Origin: JAVBMC01 sp031552845
GTDB lineage: Bacteria; Verrucomicrobiota; Kiritimatiellia; RFP12; DVOR01
Assembly: GCA_031552845.1 (NCBI GenBank)
Contig: JAVBMC010000021.1
Location: forward strand, 1 to 12,209
Direction: 5' to 3'
DNA length: 12,209 nt
In this document: in pieces, positions 7,350-12,209 of the stretch
Layout: the number at the start of each line of letters is the position of its first letter
How positions within the stretch are numbered: the stretch's first letter is position 1
Notes under the pieces: model-generated
What the model saw: only the letters and a program-made list of their open reading frames with translations
Database searches by the model: none
Told to the model about the DNA's origin: nothing
Made by a program: the position numbers and the translations under genes

Positions 7350-8206
7350 TTCACGCCTCCTTTGCGTAGCGACATGAAAAAGCGGACGAATATGTTCTGC
7401 TGGGGACCGCCGAAAATAAGGCTGAAGGTCTGGTTCTGCTTCTCCTTCGGTACATAGACGGCCTTGAGGTAACGCAGGAGTTTGTGCTCGTCCAGGTTGC
7501 GGCGCATCTCGCCGTCATGCGCAATGGAAATGCCGCCGGTTTCTTCGGAGATGACGATGATCATCGCGTCGGTCTGTTCCGAGAGTCCCAGCGCGGCGCG
7601 GTGGCGCAAGCCGGAGTTGAACTTTGAGACGGTCTCTTTGTCCATTTCGTCGGACACCGGGAAGATGCAGCGCGCGGCAATCACGCGGTTTTTGCGGACG
7701 ATGATGCCGCCATCATGCAGCGGCAACGGCGGATGGAAGATGGAGGTCAGCAGCTCGGTGGAGAGTAGGGCGTCAAGCTCGACGCCGGTTTCGGCATAAT
7801 GCGTCAGCGCCTCCTGGCGTTCGACGGCAATCAGTGCGCCGGTCTTTTGCAACGCGAGCGCTTGGGAGACTTCGGACAGCACTTCAACAGGCGAATCGTT
7901 CAGAGCCGAGCCGCGCCAGACAGCGCCGAACTTCATGTTGCCGAGCGTGCCGAGAATCTTGCGGATTTCCGGATGGAAGACGATGATCAGCGCCAGCCAG
8001 AAGTAAACCGAAATCGCCCGCAGGATCTGCGCCACTACATCCAAGCTGAACGCCGCTGTCACAAACAGCAGCCCCGTAATCAAACCCAGCAGGCCGATCA
8101 GGATGGACGCCGTGCGCGTGCCGCGTATCCAGAGGAAGATGTAGTGCAGCACCACCGCGATAATCGCGATTTGCAGGAAGTCTTTTAGAAGGAGGGGAAT
8201 GCTCAT
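7346..8206 (-). CDS. cdaA: Diadenylate cyclase CdaA (DisA_N domain)
   Basis: This 286-residue membrane enzyme makes cyclic di-AMP from two ATP. That messenger controls potassium and osmolyte balance and wall homeostasis in the bacteria studied. Residues 1-78 hold three membrane segments (about 8-26, 33-52 and 60-77). The DisA_N catalytic domain follows, with PLHDGGIIV at 162-170 and SGLRHRAALGLSE at 198-210. The RHR motif (201-203) is intact; the usual DGA triad reads DGG (165-167) and the GTRHR context reads GLRHR. The length is typical for CdaA. The start is ATG at 8206, sharing one base with the folP stop (TGATG); a GTG one codon earlier (8209) is also possible and adds one residue. CdaR follows with a 4-nt overlap, but glmM, the usual third gene, is not here. 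Confidence 0.94.
   Translation of the reverse strand: MSIPLLLKDFLQIAIIAVVLHYIFLWIRGTRTASILIGLLGLITGLLFVTAAFSLDVVAQILRAISVYFWLALIIVFHPEIRKILGTLGNMKFGAVWRGSALNDSPVEVLSEVSQALALQKTGALIAVERQEALTHYAETGVELDALLSTELLTSIFHPPLPLHDGGIIVRKNRVIAARCIFPVSDEMDKETVSKFNSGLRHRAALGLSEQTDAMIIVISEETGGISIAHDGEMRRNLDEHKLLRYLKAVYVPKEKQNQTFSLIFGGPQQNIFVRFFMSLRKGGVK
7356..7361 (-). promoter_or_regulatory. Ribosome binding site for ybbR/cdaR (GTG start)
   Basis: AGGAGG on the minus strand lies 6 nt before the GTG at 7349, inside the last codons of cdaA. It supports the non-ATG start of the YbbR-domain gene. Confidence 0.82.
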
Positions 8207-8964
8207 CACATTGCATCCAGAAAATGCCGCGTGAGGCCGACATTGTGCGTGCGGATAATTTTGGCGCCTTGCTCAACCGCATAACGGGCAAGGCGCATGG
8301 AAACTTCGTCAAGGCCGCCGGTGAAGCGCTTGCGTGAGATGCCGACTACAACTGGTGCAAGATCCGCCAGCACCTGCAGGTTAATCAGCAGAGTTATGGA
8401 ATCTTCGGACGACTTGGCAAAGCCGCAGCCGGGGTCCAGCAAAATACGCTGGGCGGATATTCCTGCGTCTCTGAGGCGGTTGTAGGGGACGAGGAGTTCA
8501 TCACGCACCTCTGTGACCACATCGTTATAAGCGATGAGCTCTTCCATCGTTTCCGGCGTGCCGCGGCTGTGCATCAGGATGATGGAAGCATCGCTCCCGC
8601 GCACCACATCTTCCATCGCGGGGTCAAAGCGCAGGGCGGAGACGTCGTTGATGATGTCTGCGCCTTGCGCGATTGCTTCACGCGCCACCACCGCTTTACG
8701 GGTATCGATCGAGAGGGGCAGGGCGGTGTGTTGGCGTATCGCTTGAATCAGCGGCACCACGCGGCGGAGTTCTTCCTCCGCATCGACGCAAAGGGCGCCG
8801 GGGCGGGTGGATTCGCCGCCAATGTCGAGCAGGTCGGCGCCATCGTCAATCATACGCAGGGCGTCATCAATTGTTGCCACATGTCCGCTGTTGGCGAACG
8901 AATCGGGCGTGGCATTGAGAATGCCCATCACGAGGGGACGTGTTATGGCGCTTGCATCAAACAT
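8206..8964 (-). CDS. folP: Dihydropteroate synthase
   Basis: This 252-residue TIM-barrel enzyme condenses p-aminobenzoate with 6-hydroxymethyl-dihydropterin diphosphate to give dihydropteroate in folate synthesis, and is the sulfonamide target. The motifs appear in order: MGILNATPDSF (13-23), DIGGESTRPGA (47-57), SIDTRKAVV (85-93), GADIINDVSAL (101-111), LMHSRGTPETM (130-140), DPGCGFAKS (177-185), GISRKRF (208-214) and IIRTHNV (236-242). The pterin and diphosphate ligands (Asn17, Asp47, Asn106, Asp177, Lys212, Arg238, His240) all seem present. It is about 20-30 residues shorter than common FolP. Much of the loss lies between SRKRF and GAKIIR, where the usual loop and GT.AA helix are compressed. 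The ATG at 8964 directly follows the ftsH TAA, the same order as in E. coli. Confidence 0.94.
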   Translation of the reverse strand: MFDASAITRPLVMGILNATPDSFANSGHVATIDDALRMIDDGADLLDIGGESTRPGALCVDAEEELRRVVPLIQAIRQHTALPLSIDTRKAVVAREAIAQGADIINDVSALRFDPAMEDVVRGSDASIILMHSRGTPETMEELIAYNDVVTEVRDELLVPYNRLRDAGISAQRILLDPGCGFAKSSEDSITLLINLQVLADLAPVVVGISRKRFTGGLDEVSMRLARYAVEQGAKIIRTHNVGLTRHFLDAM

Positions 8965-11001
8965 TTAGGGGTTTGCCTTGTCTTCGGTCTCTTCTTCTTC
9001 GGTTTCAAGCTCGTCGTCTTCAGAGTCGAGTTCGTCCTCGGCATCTTCACGCGCTTCTTCCTCTTCGACTTCCGGGCGGGCATCGTCGGGGATAGGGTCG
9101 AGCGCTTCGCGCTCTTCATCGGTGCGGATGCGGCCAATGGTAAGGAGTTCCTCTACATCGCGGCCATCCATCGTCTCGGCCTCGAGCAGATGCTTGACGA
9201 GGAGTTCGAGCTTGTCCACGTTCTCCTTGATAATCTTCTCGCAGCGGACATACGCTTCTTTGAGCATGCGGGTGACTTCGTCGTCAATCAGCTTGGCGGT
9301 GTCTTCGCTATGTTCTTGATTACGCGAAACCTCGCGCCCAAGGAAGAGCACCTCTTGATTCTCGCCAAAAGCTTGGAAGCCGAGCTTGTCGCTCATGCCA
9401 TACTCGCACACCATCTTGCGGGCGATGCGGCTGGCCATGTGAATGTCCGCCCGTGCGCCGGTGGAAATGTCGCTCGTGTGCAGCTGCTCGGCGATACGTC
9501 CGCCTGCCAGCACGACCAGTTCATCCAACAGCTCGGAGCGTGTGCGGTTGAGCACATCGCGCTCAGGCAGGATCATCGTTGCGCCAAGCGCCATGCCGCG
9601 CGGAATGATGGTGACTTTATGCAGCGGCTCGGTGTGTTCGCAAAGCACTTGCGTCAAGGCATGGCCGGCTTCGTGCCATGCGGTGATCTGGCGGTCTTTA
9701 TCCTCCATCGCGCGGCTGCGGCGTTCGCGTCCCCACAGGACTTTGTCACGCGCTTCTTCGAGATCGACGTGGCGGACTTCCGTGTTGTTGTTGCGGGCGG
9801 CGAGCAGGGCGGCTTCGTTCAGCAGGTTCGCCAAGTCGGCGCCGGAGAATCCGGGCGTGCCGCGCGCAATGCGTCGCAGGTCGCACGAGGGGCCGAGCTT
9901 GATCTTCTTGGCATGCAGTTTGAGAATCTCCAAGCGTCCATCCACCGTCGGCAGGTCGATGACAATCTGTCTATCGAAACGGCCGGGACGGGTGAGGGCA
10001 GGGTCGAGTACATCGGCGCGGTTGGTGGCGGCAATGATGATCACGCCATCGTTTGTTTCAAAGCCGTCCATCTCGACAAGCATGGCATTGAGGGTCTGTT
10101 CGCGTTCGTCGTGACCGCCGCCGATGCCGCTGAAGCGGCTGCGCCCGACGGCGTCGATTTCGTCGATGAAGACGATGCAGGGGGCGTTCTTCTTGCCCTG
10201 CTCAAACATGTCACGCACACGCGATGCACCCACGCCGACGAACATTTCTACAAAGTCCGAACCGCTGATGCTGAAGAACGGCACCTTCGCTTCGCCTGCG
10301 ATGGCTTTGGCCAGCAGCGTCTTGCCCGTGCCGGGAGGCCCGAGCAGCAGCACGCCGCGCGGAATCTTGCCGCCGAGCTTTTGGAAGCGCTTCGGGTCTT
10401 TGAGGAAGTCGATAATCTCTTCGACCTCTTCCTTGGCTTCCTTGATGCCCGCGACATTTTTGAAGGTGACCTTCTTCTTGTTATCCTGCACCATCTTGGC
10501 GCGGCTCTTGCCAAACGTCGCTGCGCCGCCGGGGCCATTCTTCATCATGCGGAAGATGAAAATCACGAAGACAATACCAATCAGCAACGGCAGGAAGCCC
10601 GTCAGCAGAGGCCGCCAATAGTTCACCTCGTTGCGCATCGTCAACGCCACGCCCTTGTCGCGCAAATCCTTCTCGATCGTCTCCGTCGCAAGAATGTTGA
10701 CCTTGAAGGCCTCCTTCTCCGGGGTATTCGTCTTGCCTTGCAGGAACACGGCGCCCGTCTCCTGACGGACGATCTCGCAAGAGGTTACCTTGCCCTCATC
10801 CACCAGCGCCCAAAACGCCTGCTGATCAATCGGCGCCTTCGGCTTCGGATAGGCATTCGCGCCGAAAAAGAAAAACAGCATCGTGAAGATCGCCAACAGG
10901 GTAATCCACGCCGCAAAATTACGTCCGGCATTCTTCAAACCCTTCTTATCCGAATCCTCGCCGTTATCATCAAAAAGGGGAGTTTTATCGTTATCGCTCA
11001 T
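8965..11001 (-). CDS. ftsH: ATP-dependent zinc metalloprotease FtsH
   Basis: This 678-residue protein is the membrane-bound AAA+ protease that unfolds and degrades damaged membrane proteins and short-lived regulators as a hexamer. Two membrane segments lie at about 31-48 and 132-150, flanking the small periplasmic domain. The AAA+ module shows Walker A GPPGTGKT (221-228), the pore loop MFVGVG (253-258), Walker B IVFIDEIDA (276-284) and the second region of homology with arginines at RPGRFDR (338-344). The protease domain has the zinc site HEAGH (443-447) and a third ligand Asp519 in STGARADI. An unusually acidic tail covers about 635-678. The start is ATG at 11001, followed by a short soluble stretch. 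An in-frame TTG at 11043 would add a hydrophobic 14-residue extension that overlaps the -10 box, so it is rejected. This is the first gene of the operon. Confidence 0.97.
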   Translation of the reverse strand: MSDNDKTPLFDDNGEDSDKKGLKNAGRNFAAWITLLAIFTMLFFFFGANAYPKPKAPIDQQAFWALVDEGKVTSCEIVRQETGAVFLQGKTNTPEKEAFKVNILATETIEKDLRDKGVALTMRNEVNYWRPLLTGFLPLLIGIVFVIFIFRMMKNGPGGAATFGKSRAKMVQDNKKKVTFKNVAGIKEAKEEVEEIIDFLKDPKRFQKLGGKIPRGVLLLGPPGTGKTLLAKAIAGEAKVPFFSISGSDFVEMFVGVGASRVRDMFEQGKKNAPCIVFIDEIDAVGRSRFSGIGGGHDEREQTLNAMLVEMDGFETNDGVIIIAATNRADVLDPALTRPGRFDRQIVIDLPTVDGRLEILKLHAKKIKLGPSCDLRRIARGTPGFSGADLANLLNEAALLAARNNNTEVRHVDLEEARDKVLWGRERRSRAMEDKDRQITAWHEAGHALTQVLCEHTEPLHKVTIIPRGMALGATMILPERDVLNRTRSELLDELVVLAGGRIAEQLHTSDISTGARADIHMASRIARKMVCEYGMSDKLGFQAFGENQEVLFLGREVSRNQEHSEDTAKLIDDEVTRMLKEAYVRCEKIIKENVDKLELLVKHLLEAETMDGRDVEELLTIGRIRTDEEREALDPIPDDARPEVEEEEAREDAEDELDSEDDELETEEEETEDKANP

Positions 11002-11025
11002 AGCTAACAGATTTAAAAATAGAAT

Positions 11026-11034
11026 GAGTGCTAA
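11026..11034. promoter_or_regulatory. CIRCE half-site match at the ftsH promoter
   Basis: GAGTGCTAA on the plus strand (TTAGCACTC on the minus strand) exactly equals one 9-nt arm of CIRCE, the operator of the heat-shock repressor HrcA. It touches the -10 box and covers the likely transcription start. The second arm, expected 9 nt away at 11008-11016, is absent. This may be a chance match or a degenerate site. Confidence 0.25.
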
Positions 11035-11062
11035 TAATAGCAAGTTTCAGGACATTTTGCAA
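11034..11062 (-). promoter_or_regulatory. Sigma70-like promoter for the ftsH operon
   Basis: On the minus strand TTGCAA (11062-11057) and TATTAT (11039-11034) are separated by exactly 17 nt. The start of transcription would fall near 11027, giving a leader of about 26 nt before the ftsH ATG. No other good promoter is seen before the seven downstream genes, whose junctions are too tight to hold one between them. Confidence 0.65.
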
Positions 11063-11087
11063 CGCCAAACCGCCCCCCATGCCATAA

Positions 11088-11115
11088 GTAAGAAGTAATA
11101 GGTAAGAGGTAATAA
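11088..11115. repeat. Tandem pair of 14-bp purine-rich units
   Basis: GTAAGAAGTAATAG (11088-11101) is followed at once by GTAAGAGGTAATAA (11102-11115), 12 of 14 positions identical. The pair lies between the two divergent promoters. It may be simple low-complexity DNA or a slippage product. Confidence 0.5.
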
Positions 11116-11164
11116 GTAGAAAGACACGGCACTGAGGAGGCGGGTTCGTGAGGCACGTTTAAAG

Positions 11165-11193
11165 TTGTCGATTACGCCCCCACGTGCTATAAT
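11165..11193 (+). promoter_or_regulatory. Sigma70-like promoter for the HU-type gene
   Basis: TTGTCG (11165-11170) and a perfect TATAAT (11188-11193) are spaced by 17 nt, just upstream of the HU-type gene. The transcription start would lie near 11200, leaving a short leader that contains the ribosome binding site. Confidence 0.75.
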
Positions 11194-11207
11194 CACGCAA
11201 GTTAAAC

Positions 11208-11214
11208 AAGGAGG
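11208..11214 (+). promoter_or_regulatory. Ribosome binding site of the HU-type gene
   Basis: AAGGAGG lies 5 nt before the ATG at 11220 and fixes that start. Confidence 0.85.
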
Positions 11215-11219
11215 TTCAC

Positions 11220-11960
11220 ATGGCCCGCAAAGTAGGATTCAAAGTCGCTTTATCCCCCGCACCCCACAAAACGGAGAGCGGCCAAAAGTTTTACCTCCCC
11301 CACACCACCTCCAACGGCACCCTCTCCATGAGCCACCTCCTTGATTTGATGTCCAGCGGCGGCGGCTCCATGTCCCGCGCCCAAACCGTCGCCTGCCTCA
11401 CCCGCCTCTTCGAAGTCATCCAAGAACACGTCCTGCTTGGGCACCGTGTCCCCCTTGGCGACCTCGGCACGCTTGGCGCGTACGCCACCGGCCTGCTTGA
11501 CGCCGAAGGCCGCCCCGTCAAAACCGCTCTCCAACGCCGCCGTCGCAAAACAGCCACGACCGGCAGAGTCGATTTCGCCGTCCAATTCACCCCCAGCGCC
11601 AAGCTCAAAAAAGCCCTCGCCAACGTCCCCTACCGCATTCACAAAACCGACCAACGCTGCCCCGCCGTCAACGAGCTCGTCGACGCCACCACCGGCCAAC
11701 CCATCGCCACCATTACCCCCGGCCAGCACGTACGCCTCCTCGGCAAAAACCTCAAATTCAACCCCGCCACGAAAGACGAAGGCATCATCCTCGCCCTCGA
11801 CAGTGGCAAAAAACGCACATGGCGCATCACCGACGTCATTGACAACACCGGCCCGCGCCTCACCTTCCAAATCCCCGCCGATCTCCCCACCGGCACCACC
11901 TGCCGCATTTACGTGCGCAAACGCTTTCCCCGCTGTCAAGCGGTTCATTGCAATAAATGA
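11220..11960 (+). CDS. HU-type DNA-binding protein with Ig-like C-terminal domain, 3' end altered by IS
   Basis: This is a 246-residue protein in two parts. Residues 1 to about 138 form an HU/IHF-like histone domain of the HU-HIG kind: after MARKVGFKV, helices with MSRAQTVACLTRLFEVIQ, then GHRVPLGDLGTLGAYATG and a closing VQFTPSAKLKKALANV. Residues from about 155 to 238 resemble the Ig-like DUF4469 domain (ATITPGQHVRLLGKNLKFNP, LTFQIPADLPTGTTCRIYV). Such proteins are chromosome-associated in Bacteroidota and related groups; the role of the tail is unknown. The start is firm, with a good promoter and ribosome binding site. The last residues AVHCNK and the TGA at 11958 lie inside the IS end that begins at 11941, so the native C-terminus is lost, probably including the last beta strand of the Ig-like domain. 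The protein may still fold and bind DNA through the intact HU part. Confidence 0.85.
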   Translation: MARKVGFKVALSPAPHKTESGQKFYLPHTTSNGTLSMSHLLDLMSSGGGSMSRAQTVACLTRLFEVIQEHVLLGHRVPLGDLGTLGAYATGLLDAEGRPVKTALQRRRRKTATTGRVDFAVQFTPSAKLKKALANVPYRIHKTDQRCPAVNELVDATTGQPIATITPGQHVRLLGKNLKFNPATKDEGIILALDSGKKRTWRITDVIDNTGPRLTFQIPADLPTGTTCRIYVRKRFPRCQAVHCNK

Positions 11961-11968
11961 TTTCACTT
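11941..11968 (-). repeat. IS end sequence, inverted partner of 506-533
   Basis: These 28 bases are the exact reverse complement of 506-533 and mark the 3' end of the right IS copy. They also supply the final codons and stop of the HU-type gene on the plus strand. Confidence 0.85.
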
Positions 11969-12208
11969 TCAGGCGACTTTTTGCAAAGCGGCATTCCAGA
12001 GCTCAAGAGCGCTTTGCCCGTCAAAGATCTTGCGGGGAAGCCGGTTGATGAAGGCGACGCCTTCAGCGAGTTCACGGTGGAGCACGAGGCTTAACCGGCT
12101 GCCTTTGGGGGCGAAGCGGCGGATGAGGCGGTGGTTGTTTTCGTTACTGCCGCGTTCCCAGGAGCTGTAGGGGTGGGCATAATAGATCATGGCGCCTGGG
12201 GTATGACG
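11969..12208 (-). CDS. IS30-family transposase, C-terminal fragment (5' truncated by window edge)
   Basis: The frame is open from the window edge to the TGA at 11969-11971, giving 79 residues. It starts at RHTPGAMIYY and contains the catalytic Glu in SSWERGSNEN and the LIRRFAPKGS stretch. The ATG at 12190 is internal. It aligns without gaps to the left copy, with the C-terminus reading SALELWNAALQKVA instead of SSLERWHAALKIIV. Whether the whole gene is intact cannot be told from here. Confidence 0.9.
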   Translation of the reverse strand, partial: RHTPGAMIYYAHPYSSWERGSNENNHRLIRRFAPKGSRLSLVLHRELAEGVAFINRLPRKIFDGQSALELWNAALQKVA

Positions 12209-12209
12209 G

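Larger units (their letters stand above)
11941..12209 (-). mobile_element. IS30-family insertion sequence, 3' part (right copy)
   Basis: This is the end of a second IS of the same family as the one at 1-533, in opposite orientation, cut off by the window edge. It inserted into the 3' end of the HU-type gene. The visible part covers the last 79 transposase codons and the IS end. The body is nearly identical to the left copy, but the last 15 or so codons differ strongly. Confidence 0.88.

Noticed and set aside
8569..11007. Very long plus-strand open frame (812 codons)
   Set aside because: It is the reverse shadow of ftsH and folP caused by high GC; it shows no family motifs.
11002..11043. FtsH start at the TTG at 11043
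   Set aside because: The extension would overlap the -10 box and lacks a ribosome binding site; the ATG at 11001 fits the family.
1..12209. Composite transposon carrying the operon
   Set aside because: The cargo is ordinary housekeeping genes, the IS copies differ in sequence, and outer ends and target duplications are not visible.

Overview
The window is about 12.2 kb of GC-rich bacterial DNA. It holds a compact eight-gene operon of conserved housekeeping genes on the minus strand and one divergent histone-like gene on the plus strand. Both ends of the window are cut inside copies of one IS30-type insertion sequence. A Gram-negative bacterium of the PVC group (Verrucomicrobiota, Kiritimatiellota or Lentisphaerota) would fit: the HU gene carries an Ig-like tail of the sort seen in Bacteroidota and PVC relatives, and cyclic-di-AMP synthesis sits beside ftsH and folP. 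This placement is an inference of low confidence; no rRNA or other taxonomic marker is present.

Layout. 1-533: 3' part of an IS30-family transposase gene (plus strand) and the IS end. 534-1243: about 710 bp with no convincing gene, containing a dense cluster of short palindromic repeats at 759-1003. 1244-11001, minus strand, in transcription order: ftsH, folP, cdaA, ybbR/cdaR, ftsK, a rodZ-like gene, a group-4 glycosyltransferase, tadA. Every junction in this series is an overlap or a gap of 5 nt or less, so it looks like one transcription unit. It is probably driven by a sigma70-like promoter at 11034-11062. 11002-11219: divergent promoter region. 11220-11960: HU-type DNA-binding protein whose last codons and stop are supplied by the second IS. 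11941-12209: second IS copy, minus strand.

How the genes fit together. The operon joins membrane protein quality control (FtsH), folate synthesis (FolP), cyclic-di-AMP synthesis and its membrane regulator (CdaA, YbbR/CdaR), chromosome segregation at division (FtsK), cell-shape control (RodZ-like), a sugar transferase likely acting on envelope glycans, and tRNA wobble editing (TadA). The order resembles the E. coli ftsH-folP neighbourhood spliced to the Bacillus cdaA-cdaR neighbourhood, without the glmM gene that follows both.

No clearly new system is visible. The least explained signal is the palindrome cluster at 759-1003. The next most interesting are the IS-made 3' end of the HU gene and the mosaic divergence between the two IS copies.
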